A stretch of DNA of 64,000 bases from Epiperipatus broadwayi (GCA_028023455.1 JAQFVV010006199.1:1304001-1368000), one strand, 5' to 3'; positions 1-11,040 are shown, numbered from the stretch's first letter. Notes: generated by a model from the letters alone, not told the origin. Numbers and translations: made by a program.

Positions 1-297
1 GTATTTCAAATAATCCCGTAAATAATAAAAAACGAAATCTATGTTTCGTTTTTTACTAGATACATTTTTAGCTATTGAGAGAATGATTTTTGCAATCTTT
101 ATATATTCAGAAACAAATAAAGCAAGACAATTAACATTTATACAGATTTATTAATTAAATTTAAGTTTAACTGTTTTCGAATTTGAAGAGATATGAAAAT
201 AACTGAAAAACTTTTGCATTTTATAATAGGTTCTTGTCAAATTTATTTTCACCAGTTTGTAATATGGCATTGTTCACTATGTAAATCATTGTAATAT
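1..297. other. AT-rich stretch, nothing recognised
   Basis: No open frame of note, no repeat shared with the rest of the window and no structured RNA signal were seen. Confidence 0.6.
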
Positions 298-366
298 TGC
301 AACCAGATAAAAGATTCAAGCCCGACTATTAGTTAGAATGTCTCATAGTTATGCTGGTGCCTTAGC
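298..366 (-). repeat. Possible tRNA-derived SINE head (relic)
   Basis: Read on the minus strand, a tRNA-like layout appears: an A-box-like segment (GGCACCAGCATAACTATGAG) followed about 25 bases later by a B-box-like GGGCTTGAATCTT. Spacing fits a tRNA-derived Pol III promoter, but the A box is poor and no second copy of the family was found in the window, so this is tentative. Confidence 0.3.
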
Positions 367-519
367 ACATGGAATGGCAGCAGTAAAATGAACCCTCTTC
401 TCTAATTTAAGTGTACTTTAATTAGGACATATCAAAATTAGAACCCTGAGGTATAATGTTATGATATTGTATGATTTAAGTGTATCATACAAGTAGTGTA
501 GCAAACAAGACCAGAAGAT

Positions 520-600
520 AACGGTTCTTTGGTGTGCAACAATTTTGCTGATGACCGATAGTTGGGAAACAGTTAGTTACCGTTTTTGGCTTGCCCAATG
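520..600 (+). ncRNA. Degenerate hammerhead ribozyme candidate
   Basis: CTGATGA at 548-554 is followed by a 4-bp hairpin (CCGA, loop TAG, TTGG, 555-565, with one G-T pair) and then GAAAC at 566-570, which is the conserved order of a hammerhead core. The downstream bases can form a very short stem III ending in GTT. Stem I is not convincing next to the core; only a distal AACGG/CCGTT pairing is visible. It may be a decayed ribozyme from a retrozyme or Penelope-like element, or chance. Confidence 0.25.
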
Positions 601-1280
601 TGTTGGCTCAATTATTTGGGATATGGAGTCTCCCCAGTTGTATTAGGTGATTGGCTCAATTTATTAGACAGTTCTTTGCCTTGTATCATGTGGTCATAAT
701 TTATTAGCCAGATCTTAGGCATTATTCATTGGTGATATTCTAGTGTGATCAGTATGATTTGACAATGGTTATTTTAAAAGGTCCAGATGTGATATTACAA
801 GTATGATTAATATTGTTACGGGAATGTAACAATATAGCGATCACAATTTATTTGTAGAATCGATTTAAAGTGAATAAATTAGTTATAACACTACATTGAA
901 TAAATTTTCTTTTTATTAGTTTGTTGTGATTGTTCTGTGATGATATAAGATGTCAATTGATTCAGTATTGTGAGGGATTTGAACTTACATGGGGATTTTG
1001 GGGGTAATCATGAAAAGCAAAAGATGAAGATTTTGGCAGATGAGATAGCTGAATATGGTTATTACGATAACTTTTTTTTAATACTAGATAATGAATTTCT
1101 TTGACTGTATAGGTTGTTGAGAGTTTTGAACAGTGTTTTAAGGGAGAGAAATTTTATTAATTGAAAATCTTAAATAAATAAATTGTACATTATGGAGAAG
1201 GTTGAAGATAATATTAAGGAAATTTTAGAGGTTTTTATTAGTTGAAAATGATATAAATATATATTCACATTTATATATAT
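601..1280. other. Intergenic, unassigned
   Basis: A short direct repeat TTGGCTCAATT occurs near 604 and 652. A translated stretch around 970-1080 on the plus strand is open but matches no family I can recognise. Nothing else is supported. Confidence 0.5.
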
Positions 1281-1284
1281 CCCT

Positions 1285-2933
1285 ACCATCATTTTCAATC
1301 ATTATTGATGCATTTCAGGATAAAAATCACTGCAAATTTAATTCACTTTCTCTGATTCTATGCCTTTCTTCTCTACAACACTAGCAAATTTTCTTATTAC
1401 ATTTATTCATCTCCCATCTAGTTTCTTTCTATGTATGCTATAATCCCATGGGACTTATTTTTAAATATCCATATAATTATCATCTAATAAAATGACTAGC
1501 ACTGATTCATTTCAATTTTTTTAATTCTTTCAATAATGTCAATGATAACTGTATACTCTTACTCATGTATTTTATTTCCAATCTCTTATTGTTACTATAA
1601 CTTATATTTCTCCATGCTGCATTGAATGATAAGAAATCTCTGATTTCCTCTTCTGGTAAACATCCGAGTATCAGATTCATAAACAATTACTAGTAAAACA
1701 CATCTAGTAAAAAAAACCCTTCCTTTTCAAATATTTCTTTTTAATATTAAATTATTTTTACCAAAAGCACTCTATCCAAGTTTAATTCTATAATTAATTT
1801 CATCCATTATTTTTTCTTCTGTATTAATAGTCTAACCAAAATATTTATAGTTGTTAACTTCTTCTAATTCATTTAATTGAATATTTATTACTTTAGATTT
1901 CTTAGCATTTAACTTTCATCTCCTTCGCCATAAGATAACTGTTACAACATATCATGAAGCTCTGACTTATTATTTGCAAAAAACAATGACACCATCTCCA
2001 AAATCTAAATGACTTAAATAATCTCCATTTATTTTTTTTATTTTAATTTACAAAATATTTCTTGTAAAAGTGTTTTAATGAGTTTTGGAAATAACGATAT
2101 ATTCTGTCATGTTTTTCTCATTATTATGCTTCTTAGTATCACCATATAACCTAATATTTATCTTTGCATTGTGGTAAATATTCTTTAGAATATGACAATA
2201 TCTGGGTCTTTATTTTAATGATCCAAGTTTTAATTATCATAGAAATATTTTTAGAATAAATGTATTTTTATAATTTACAAATCCAAAGTACAGTGTCAAC
2301 TTATATTCATTGGTCATTTTCATTGCTTTTCTGTGCTAAAACCACTTTTAAATCCAGCTTTTGTTTTGGTTGATTAGAATCTAAAGTTTGCTGTAGATGA
2401 ATTGTAATTATCATGGTAAGGATTTTTATATAAAACTGATGGGTCTGTAATTTCTAATATCTTCTTTATCACTTCTCTTGGATATCAGCATTCTTCCAAT
2501 CATCTAATATATCTTTATCATTTAGACATTTAGTATATACCTTTGTCAGTAATTTTTCTCTTTCTTGATAAGTTTTTTTAAAAGATATTAATTATAATTC
2601 CATCATTTTCTGGAGCTTTGTTTTCTATATAAGATTTATTTAATTGATGTCTCATTTTTTCATGTAAAATGCTGTCATTTCAGAAGACAATAATTATAGG
2701 CCATACTTCATTTTATTATTATTATTATATAATTGTGTATAGAATTATTCCATATATTTTATAATATCATCTGTCTTTTTAGTAATATTCATCTTATTGC
2801 AGAAATAACTTTTTTCCAATACCAAGACTCTGTTTTAAACTTTTGAGACTTCTATTTTTTTCTGTTGCTTTTTTGATAATTTGTAATTACATTTTTTATA
2901 TCAGTTTTAACTCTTTTTTGTATCATTTTATAA
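1285..2933 (-). pseudogene. RTE-type LINE relic, reverse transcriptase part (copy R1)
   Basis: This is a decayed minus-strand copy of the same LINE family as the near-complete element at 55294-58589. The resemblance can be followed from the 3' end (the ATCATT-rich tail near 1285-1310 and the segment around 1320-1380 matching 55320-55400), through the reverse transcriptase body, to the EN-RT linker near 2900-2933. It is full of stops and frameshifts and lacks a usable frame. The copy is not 5' truncated here: it resumes at 7086, on the far side of a DNA transposon inserted into it. Its CpG content is very low, as expected of an old methylated insertion. Confidence 0.8.
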
Positions 2934-3639
2934 AATTGTAGGGTACTTGCTACGCGTTTTCACATTTGTATCAATCTGCTGATAACTTTCTAATCCGGTG
3001 ATCTGACCAAATAACATGTATACTCGGATCTTGTACAAACTTAAAATGATAAATGGAACATGTGTACATGATATTTTCTCAAGATTTTTCAAAGTTATCA
3101 GCAGTCTGAATATATATATGTGTGAAAAGGTGTAGCAGTTCTAATATGTGACAGTAATTGAAGCAGACAAAATCTAACAATACTAAAAATATTAATTTCT
3201 AACAATACCGAAAATATGAATATCACACAAAAATAAATCTGAAAAAGTACATTTTTAACAATAATAAAAAATATGAATTTTTTACAAAAATAAATCTGGA
3301 AATGTTTTATGCAATTCCCAAATATTATTTTAAATACAGACAAAACAATCACTAAATTTCAAAATGCTTAAAATATACACATATGCTATTTACTGTGTAA
3401 TATATAACAGGAATTATCATGATGAAACAATCAATTTATCTGTTATCTACTTTATTTTAAATGGATAAAATTTTGTTTCAAAATGGAGACTAAAAATAAA
3501 TTTTTTTATTTTTCCCACAATGGAGACTTATTTAATATGTGAATGCGCAATATAATGCCTACATAAGATCTTCACCAGAAATGTTAATAAGTAGTAAATG
3601 TATTTTTTTCAAAATAAAAAAAAATAAAAATTAATTTAC

Positions 3640-3870
3640 TATATTGTACCGGTAAAAATCACCATGCTTAATCACACACAGTAATCCGAATTCAAACCCA
3701 GTCCACGTCTAGGAATAAATTCCAAAATGCAAACTAAATTCAAACCCAAAACCCTGGCATGACCCACCGATGACAATATTACCGGTACGGGGTTTCCCCT
3801 TTACTAGCTCATCGAAAAACACAGACTAAATTACCTACAATCAGCTATTTCATAGATCCCTTATAGTCGG
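3640..3870. other. CpG-containing islet inside the Merlin-like insert
   Basis: This stretch is clearly richer in G+C than its surroundings and contains several CpGs. The decamer GTACCGGTAA near 3646 recurs inverted as TTACCGGTAC near 3779. On the minus strand two B-box-like motifs (GGGTTTGAATTC and a similar one) occur about 55 bases apart. It could be the edge of a nested SINE or transposon; no frame or family is recognised. Confidence 0.4.
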
Positions 3871-4289
3871 GATCTTGGTACGGCTAACAATTTAATGTAT
3901 ATATTTAAGTTGTCGATACAGACAGCAGGTGATTGACTAGATGTCGAGAGTAATAATGCAAGAGAGACAAAATTAGGTTAGATAAAATTTTAATAAATTC
4001 TTGAAAGCATTGAATAATATTATTTACAGGTACGGTAAAACTCTCATATGTATTTGATAATAAATTGCTGCTAGTCATCAATAACCGGTTTGTACTGATT
4101 AACAAACTCATGCCAATATTTATGTGTTTAAATGGTTATACAGGTTGATATGAGAATCAGAGTAATTGGAGCACTTAAAATATTTAACTACTAGCTTATA
4201 TTAATTTGTGTTATTTAATAGATTCAAACCATTGCGTATACGGATAAATGGGAGGCGGTTTTATATAAAAATATAATATATAATACTGA

Positions 4290-4560
4290 TGTACTGATGG
4301 TTGCAAGGATTAAGGTACACTACAATAATAACTTGCGGTGCATGAACGGAATACCGGGCGGCTTGTACTTTGACAAGTCTTAATGCCCCCAAGTAGATCC
4401 GAGACACTACAACCAGCCGGGATCATTTTCGAACCCCGGTGATCCAAGAGATTACCTGGAGAAGAATTTCTTTCTCTCCATATGGTAGTAAAACGAGACG
4501 CCAACTTAGGCGAAGGTAAAGGCATTGCCACCGTAACATCGAGGAAGAGTGATCGGAAGT
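4290..4560 (-). other. GC-richer islet with Pol III B-box-like motif
   Basis: About 270 bases with many CpGs stand out from the AT-rich context. On the minus strand GGGGTTCGAAAATGATCCC resembles a tRNA B box embedded in a small hairpin (GGGATCATTTTCGAACCCC). A 73-codon frame spans the islet on the minus strand but shows no recognisable domain, so I do not call it a gene. A SINE head or nested element inside the Merlin-like insert is the most economical reading. Confidence 0.35.
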
Positions 4561-5269
4561 GGATTTTAAAACGAAATTATATAAACCATTTTATCTATCC
4601 GTAACATGTTCTACGCAACAGTCTGATATAACTATTCAATAATAACAGGGCGAAATCAAACGATCGCAAAAGTAACAATTAATTAATTTCACTCTGAAAC
4701 CCATAACTCCCCAGATTGTTCGGAAGGTAATAATAGCAATAAAATATTCACTTATTATTATTACTCCGTAATAATATATAAAAAATATAATAAAATTTTA
4801 GACTATTTTAAGTATTTGAGATTTGGAGTGTAGATTATAATATCATGACAAAGTAAAAGAAACAATAAAATACTTGAATATTTCTCAACTCAACATAAAT
4901 GAAACAATTTTTAGTTCGATAAAAGAAAATTACTTTTAAAATGAATATAATAAATATTATGAGATAAACTTTACTGACTTTAATTAGAGTTGAGAAATAT
5001 TATTATTGGCATCGTTTTGTTTGTAAAATAAGTAATAGTAAAAATATAAATGTATTCACAAATGGATTATTAGTAGGCACAAGTATTAATAATTATCATC
5101 TAAAGACTAGAGCACGGAAATATTAGAGAAGAAATTTACTGACAGGTTTTTGTGTAACATTTTCAAATGGAAAACAAGAAATTTACATGCAATTAATTAG
5201 GTTAACAGATTAAATTTAAAATTATTACTGAGAGGAAAGTTAAAAAGTTCATGTAACAAAAGTTACCAT

Positions 5270-5665
5270 TCTTTCTTCGTCCGGCTTTTCTTCTTGCGGT
5301 GCTATGTATGAAGAACGTAGGCGCGCATTTTGAATTTCTTAGAACGGCATGGTTAATTTAAATGTTGGAATTTGGAAGACTGGGAGCACGGAAAACATTA
5401 CAGATCAGCGGTACGAAAGATTTAAATTGGCAGAACAGAGATCAGCTTCTTGGACTTAGCCCATCATTATTGCAGTTTACCGGGCAACTTCTTAATAGCG
5501 GTTGAAGTGATTTCTCTGGAACAACTACTTTGCTGTAGCTTGAGACGATCTAAGCACAGCCAAGTCAAAAGTTAGAGTCCTATATCGTATCTAAGATGGC
5601 TACGGTTGACCTTTCTGCCTAGTTTTTGTTCATGACTCCGCCTCCTTTGATTTTCCGGCCTCCAG
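5270..5665. other. CpG-rich islet, promoter-like
   Basis: This 400-base stretch has a higher G+C and CpG content than any other block in the first 50 kb. It contains an AAGATGGCTACGG at about 5594, a good match to the YY1-type motif seen at many TATA-less promoters, followed by a very short frame (ATG to TAG, 8 codons). No long frame follows. It may be an internal promoter/5' leader of the surrounding transposon or captured host sequence. Confidence 0.3.
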
Positions 5666-5894
5666 CAATATCTAATTTTTGACTATACAATAGCATTTGC
5701 CTTTCTTGATAAGAGTTCTACGTTTCTCATTTCCATTGTTCGGTTTTCATTTATTTTTAAATTTAATACATGATTCTAAATTGACAAAACAATTACATCG
5801 GAATTCGTGAATACAAAATTATAAATTCATTATCTTAATTTATCAAAGTACAAATTAATTATTGTATACATTTTGTACAAGTAAGATTTTGATT

Positions 5895-5938
5895 AAAAAT
5901 ACTGATCAAAGGAATGTGACTTTTGATCAGCATTTTTA
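5895..5938. repeat. Imperfect palindrome around CTGATCAAA
   Basis: The arms AAAATACTGATCAAA and TTTGATCAGCATTTT face each other across a loop of about 12 bases. It could be the hairpin end of a nested element within the Merlin-like insert; no partner was identified. Confidence 0.5.
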
Positions 5939-6289
5939 AATGACTTTGTATAATTTGCAAAATTAAAATTTAAAGAAAATATACACGCAATTGAAACTTT
6001 TAAATTGAGCTAATATAAATCCACAAACCACACACACACGAATATTATTCATCATGATTTGTGACATTTATACTCATACTCTTTACATTAAATTCTTTTT
6101 AAACAAACACAAAATAAATAACTTAAAATTTATGTGGCTTGGAATAGAAAAAGTCTCATTGCGGGTAAATAGTGGTTTAGAATTACTGTTCTTAAATGAC
6201 AACCATGAAACTAAGATCGATTCTTCGATCTGTCTGTTTCAATATGGACTAATTTTTTTGATATTGTCCAGTATGATTCACTTGAAATT

Positions 6290-6800
6290 GGTCAATAATG
6301 GGCAGCTTATAATTCAGCAATTTTATAGGCTTCCCAACAATCCAAATAAATTGTTGATTCTGCTTCCACATTTTGTCTGATGGCTTCCATCAGAGTTGCC
6401 ATTATTCTATCATGAATTCACCATGATGAAACACTCATCGGTCACCCTCCACAAGACATCAAACATTCATTGTTCTAGAAGAATCTGTCCAGTTTGGTTT
6501 TTTTTCTTTTTGTGCAAAATGTTCTTGCCAATTTCAATGATTTTGTTAGGGGCTCCAATTTTATATTTTTCTCTGCTAAACCAAGCTTTGTTCCACCCCC
6601 CACACCATTCTATGGATGTTGATTTGTAAGTCCAGTTGTAAATAAATAGGATTGCCATCAAAAATGGAATTCTGGAACTCTTCAACCATATTCCCTTAGG
6701 AAGACCTATTTTAGTATTACATCCTCAAATGTTACAACATCATTGCTTGTCCAAAATGTGAATGTACTTGATTACATTGTTCTCAGTAGTGGGTAAACTC
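6290..6800 (-). pseudogene. Merlin / ISXO2-like transposase relic
   Basis: Conceptual minus-strand translation across frameshifts and stops recovers the family's order of blocks: an N-terminal segment reading KSSRIPFLMAILFIYNW (about 6640-6690), the NKIIEIG.NI.HKKK block corresponding to the first catalytic acidic region (about 6480-6560), then WRVTDECFIM and finally MATLMEAIRQNVEAES (about 6340-6400), which matches the conserved stretch preceding the second catalytic Asp of DDE_Tnp_IS1595/Merlin transposases. The expected Asp after IIEI is Gly here. Several in-frame stops show it is dead. It supports calling the surrounding insert a Merlin element. Known role of the family: cut-and-paste transposition with 8-9-bp target duplication. 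Confidence 0.65.
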
Positions 6801-7085
6801 CAAATGTTCATTATTTTGTACTGGTTAAAAAAAAAGAAAAAAAAATTATAGTATTAATCATAAAATTGAAAAAAAAAATCAGCATTGAAGTAAAAAACTT
6901 TGAGAAGAACTTGTCCAAAATCTGGACAATAAATGAAAGTGTAAATTTACCATGTTGTTGAACAAGATCGGATGAGATCATAGGGTTTATTTGATGGAAT
7001 CGCAAAGTAAGACCTTTATCATGAATATGAAAAGGCATACCATCTCTCCTACATTGCAGTGCTAATACATAAGTACCAATTCTAG

Positions 7086-7970
7086 ATATTAAATTCTTGT
7101 CAATGGTTTATTTAAAAGTATTTTTATATTCCTTCATTTCTTTATTATTCATTTTCTTACCTTAATAGAAAATTGCTCCTCTTTTTTATCAGCTTTTTTT
7201 TGCAGATTTTAATAGAGTATTAGTTATTAGTTTTATTCAAAACTGAATTATCTTCAAAATCTATTAATATTTTTAAATGATTTATAAATTCTAATTTAAA
7301 TTTATTGTAGTGTTTCTGAAGATTAGGAATATCAACTGTTAATGCTTTTCTTCTTAATAATTTTAATCTCTAGTTTTACATTAATGCATATTTTAAATCT
7401 CACTAATGAATGATCATTACTTTTATTGAATCTATGAAGAATATTACAATTTTGAAATACTACATATTTTCTGTTAGTCAAAATATAATCCAACTCTACT
7501 GTACTTTCATTATGATGCTTTTATCTCCATTTTTATTTAACATTTTTCTCAAAGAAAGAATTTGTAATATACATGTTGTTGCTTTTTTCTGTAAACTTCA
7601 CAATCAATGTTCTCTTATATTTTTATCACCATAACCAAATTTATAGACATCATTTTCATTTTTCAATCATTTATCAATTTCAGCAGTAAAGTCTCCTATG
7701 ACAATTTTAAAATATTCTTGGTCTGATCAAAATAATTTTGTGCAGCTATGTAAAAATTCTCTACTTCTTCACTACAATGAGAATTATTTGGTTTATAAAC
7801 CTGAAATATGTGCTTTTGATATCTTCCATATAAAATATCTAAATATGTAAATAGGATATAGTCAGTTGAATTATATTTGTAATGTATGTTTATAATATTG
7901 ATGATATTGATTATCCAATGTCGGTTATATGAACCACTTGCCATTCACTCTAAGAAATAATTGTAGTAGT
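7086..7970 (-). pseudogene. RTE-type LINE relic, endonuclease part (copy R1, continued)
   Basis: This is the 5' half of the LINE interrupted by the Merlin-like insert. It aligns by eye to 57080-57900 of the near-complete RTE, for example the shared TTTCTGTTAGTCAAAATATA near 7468 and 57481. A minus-strand frame at 7696-7944 still reads RYQKHIFQVY...SEEVENFY..AQN.FDQ, the apurinic-like endonuclease segment that in the intact copy reads RYQIQIIQVYAPTSSHSDE. The copy fades out around 7970, before the catalytic Glu of the endonuclease, so it was probably 5' truncated at insertion. Confidence 0.75.
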
Positions 7971-7974
7971 TATT

Positions 7975-9137
7975 TTTAGTGCACTGATTGTTATGATTTA
8001 TTTTTAATAGTTAATGAATTTGTTTTCAATATTTTATCTGAAGAAAAAAAATAGGATAATTAAAACAATGATTTAAGATCAAAATAAATTTTAAATTGTT
8101 TTTTTTTAAATATTTTATTTAGTCATTTCTCAAATTAGTTTTTTTTAACTTCTTTTTAATCTCAAAATACAATATTAATGATGTTGCATACAATAATTTA
8201 ATTATGGGCACAGCCTTGTAAACTATGTAAATTCATGAATATTTTATTATCCGAACTATTTGATTAAGCAAATAATAAACTTCATCCCAATTAGTTTGGA
8301 TAAGTCTTTTTCTGTAACATGAATATTGTATAGGGTAAGTTAGCAAGCAAATGCCTAAGGTTTGTTGATAAGGAGTATGTATAATCTTGCTCTTTATGTT
8401 GATGCAAATATATTTCTGCTAATTTGATTTTATTCAATTTTTTTTTTTTACAATAAGCATTCGAAATTTATTAACAATTGCTGTTAGTAATGATGCCAAA
8501 GAGAGAGTATCAAATGTTGGTTTGTAGTAAGATGGCAAGACAGTTCACTACAGTTCTGTATATTACAGTTATAATATAAAAATAGAAAAAGACGTTATTA
8601 AAGCAAGATTTAAAGATTATTTACTGATTATTTTTATGAAGCAAATCTTTTTAGATAATCTGAAAAATACTTAATTTAAAAAGATGTTAAAATACTTTGT
8701 TATTCTTATGATTTAATGGCATCAATAATGGTGCATTCAAAATAATTTATACTTACCAATATTATTTTAATATTTATGCAATAAACTGCACCTAACTGTT
8801 GTATTTCAATTTTGTGTAATCTTTTTTTTATATAATATCAACAGACTTTAGGATTTAAGACATTCAAAAATCAGACAAAATTTTTATTTGAAAATAAATA
8901 ATGCTTGTTTGTCATAAATAAAAAACAAATATTTAGCTTGTTAACAAAGCTGTCTATAACATGCAGTATGTCTCATATACGTATATATTATTACATTTTA
9001 GTTTTTGAATCATATGATGACTTTTTAATTTTTGACATTTGGGATCAAATTTCTCTGCCAAAATAATGGCAAGAATTATACTAGCAGTTACATAAGGATT
9101 ATTAGGGGCTGAACAAATCTTCAGCTCATAATTAATT
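7975..9137. other. AT-rich intergenic stretch
   Basis: No frame, inverted repeat or recognised family was found. Confidence 0.5.
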
Positions 9138-9242
9138 ATGAGCTGACTTTAAAGACATGTAGATGTCTAAAAGTTTCAGATCTTCTTCTAACAATTAACT
9201 TTTAGATAAATGCTTTGCTTGAGTTGTTTTTTTGAATCTAAT

Positions 9243-9298
9243 GTCCCAACTCCTCACTGAAGAGACCCATAGGTCGAAACCAGTCTGGGGATGGGGAC
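9243..9298 (+). ncRNA. Hammerhead self-cleaving ribozyme, type I, complete core
   Basis: In order: GTCCC and CTCA (5' strand of stem I, 9243-9256), CTGAAGA (core, 9257-9263), stem II GACC-CATA-GGTC (9264-9275), GAAA (9276-9279), a minimal stem III C-CA-G closing with the A-T pair, and the cleavage triplet GTC (9283-9285). The 3' strand of stem I follows: TGGG pairs with CTCA (one G-T pair) and GGGAC (9294-9298) pairs with GTCCC, with an internal loop between. All invariant positions (CUGANGA, GAAA, NUH) are present. Cleavage is predicted after C9285. The 2-bp stem III is typical of minimal type I hammerheads of metazoan retroelements. Confidence 0.85.
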
Positions 9299-9655
9299 AA
9301 TCCAAGATAAAAATGATTTGAATACCTTCTCTTGTAGTATTTATCATAAATAAAAAAAAGCTTGTTTAGAGCTAATTAGCATGCTCTTAATTTTACATAT
9401 TTGTAAGTGCAAGCTATATAAGTCATGTGACATCTGACTTTTTATTATAACTATTATTATTTTACTGTTGGGGCTTTCACTAAATTAAATGGCTAAGCCT
9501 ACTAATATATGGAGTATCTGAATGAAGATCAGGCCCATATGATTTTGTTGGAGAGCTGACTTTAAAGACATATAGATGTCTAAAAGTTTCAGATCTTCTT
9601 GTAACAATTAACTTTTAGATAAATGCTTTGCTTGAGTTGGTTTTTTGAATCTAAT

Positions 9656-9711
9656 ATCCCAACTCCTCACTGAAGAGACCCATTGGTCAAAACCGGTCTG
9701 GGGATGGAGAC
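9656..9711 (+). ncRNA. Hammerhead ribozyme, second copy, mutated core
   Basis: The same architecture as the upstream copy: CTGAAGA at 9670-9676, stem II GACC-CATT-GGTC at 9677-9688, stem III and GTC at 9696-9698. The invariant GAAA has become AAAA (9689-9692), removing the G needed for catalysis, and the distal stem I is weakened. It should be inactive or very weak. Confidence 0.75.
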
Positions 9712-9862
9712 AATCCAAGATAAAAATGATTTGAATGCCTTCTCTTGTAGTAGCATTTATCATAAATAAAAAAGCTTGTTTAGAGCTAATTAGCATGCTT
9801 TTAATTTTACATATTTGTAAGTGCAAGCTATATATAAGTCATGTGACATCTGAATTTTTATT

Positions 9863-10380
9863 ATTACTATTAATTATCTAAAAAATAGAAACTTGCTAAA
9901 ATTATCATAGTGGGAAGCAATAATACCATTAATGAATGGATATTATAGTGCTTATATGAGATTGCTTTTATAGATATTCTTTTATTTAGATAAAAATAAA
10001 GATAAGATTTCAGTATTGATTTGAGGGATTAATTGTTGTTTGCAATGTCATTTACTATTTAGGAAAGTTATCATTAATTTAATTTCATCAATCATGATTA
10101 GAGAAAAAAATCTAGTGCAGTTAAATTTTAGAATAATTATTTTATTTTTTTTCTTATAGTGACTTATAACAAATGAGTTTGGTTTCAGAAATTTTAGAAG
10201 CATTCTAGTAAGTTATAATTTTGTTCATGTTCTACTAAATATATACTAGGCTCCATCTTTTCTCTCTTCTAACAATGCTTCATAAGGAAGGACTATGTTT
10301 TTTAATCTTTGTATTGTTTTCTTTTTCCACATTTTTTTCTATTTGTTTTGTTCATTTTTGTTAATGTGCTATGGTTAATA
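9863..10380. other. AT-rich intergenic stretch
   Basis: Nothing recognised beyond short A/T runs. Confidence 0.5.
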
Positions 10381-10569
10381 TGTAATGATATAGGATGATA
10401 TTAATAACAGTTTATTATAAGTATATCAACTATTAACATTATTTCACACTATATACAAAGAAGCATGGTTAATTCTATATTGGGTGTAATGATATAGGAT
10501 GATATTAATAACAGTTTATTATAAGTATATCAACTATTAATATTATTTCACACTATATACAAAGAAGCA
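10381..10569. repeat. Direct tandem duplication, 104-bp period
   Basis: 10381-10465 and 10485-10569 are 85-bp copies, nearly identical (one visible difference, AACATT versus AATATT), separated by about 19 bases. The high identity implies a recent local duplication. Confidence 0.9.
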
Positions 10570-10739
10570 ATCATAAATCACTTCATGTGACAAACTATGT
10601 AGATTTTATAAACAATTGTGATAAATGAAAAAAGGAAATGAATAATCATAGTAAGGAAATGAAGCCAATGAAATAGTCATAAATAAAGCAATACATAATA
10701 CATTTTTTATGTATAAATTTATTTAGTTTTTCCCTGAAC

Positions 10740-11040
10740 ATTTGTTATAATGGTATTTTAGTTGTATATTAGACTATTTCCATCATCTAGAATAAAGTAT
10801 TGAATGTCTTTAGAAAGATTTAACTTTATTTAAATTTTCAAAGTACATTCAATTGTTAGTAATAACACATAGGTTAGTATATGCACAAAGTTTCAAGAAA
10901 TATTATTCTCCTCTCTTCTGCAGGTGTTGCTGACCTGAACAGTGATTGTACTAGCATGGGATCAAATCTGGATGCTTGGATTCTTAAGTATTGAATTTTA
11001 AGGTAATGCTTTAACCAACTGAGCCATCCTGCCAAAGGCA
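10740..11040 (-). repeat. tRNA-derived SINE, family A, copy 1
   Basis: The minus strand reads as a SINE: a tRNA-like head near 11040-10950 with an A box in GATGGCTCAGTTGGTTAAAG and a B box in AGATTTGATCCC, then a body that runs to about 10740. The body matches copy 2 (11100-11400) in inverted orientation and copy 3 (34868-35075). Such elements are transcribed by RNA polymerase III and copied by a LINE-encoded reverse transcriptase; which LINE is not evident. Confidence 0.7.

Larger units (their letters stand above)
2942..7077 (-). mobile_element. Merlin-like (IS1016-related) DNA transposon inserted in RTE copy R1
   Basis: The insert splits an RTE LINE exactly. It is flanked by AATTGTAG (2934-2941) and AATTCTAG (7078-7085), an 8-bp target duplication with one mismatch; the intact LINE at 57080 supports AATTC-AG as the pre-insertion sequence. 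The ends are short inverted repeats GGTACTT / AAGTACC; beyond these seven bases the two ends have diverged. An 8-bp duplication and GG-starting ends are typical of the Merlin superfamily, and a Merlin/ISXO2-type transposase relic lies near the right end on the minus strand. At 4.1 kb it is longer than usual Merlin elements, so a further insertion inside it is likely but its ends were not located. Confidence 0.7.
9138..9862 (+). repeat. Tandem hammerhead-ribozyme repeat, family 1 (retrozyme-like)
   Basis: Two direct copies of one sequence: 9138-9553 is a full unit of about 416 bases and 9554-9862 repeats its first about 310 bases with a few per cent differences. Each copy holds a hammerhead ribozyme motif on the plus strand, and the two predicted cleavage sites are 413 bases apart. 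The unit has no coding frame. This is the layout of a retrozyme or Penelope-associated pseudo-LTR: a non-coding tandem repeat whose transcripts could be cut into unit-length RNAs that may circularise. The partial second copy suggests insertion of a slightly more than unit-length reverse transcript. A-box/B-box promoters were not seen in this family. Confidence 0.75.

Noticed and set aside
970-1080. Open plus-strand stretch as a LINE endonuclease fragment
   Set aside because: The reading (DLNLHGDFGGNHEKQK...) superficially recalls GDFN motifs, but order and spacing of further motifs are absent.
4310-4531. 73-codon minus-strand frame as a gene
   Set aside because: It lies wholly within a CpG-rich islet inside a transposon, has no recognisable domain, and contains a tRNA B-box-like hairpin; a nested repeat explains it better.
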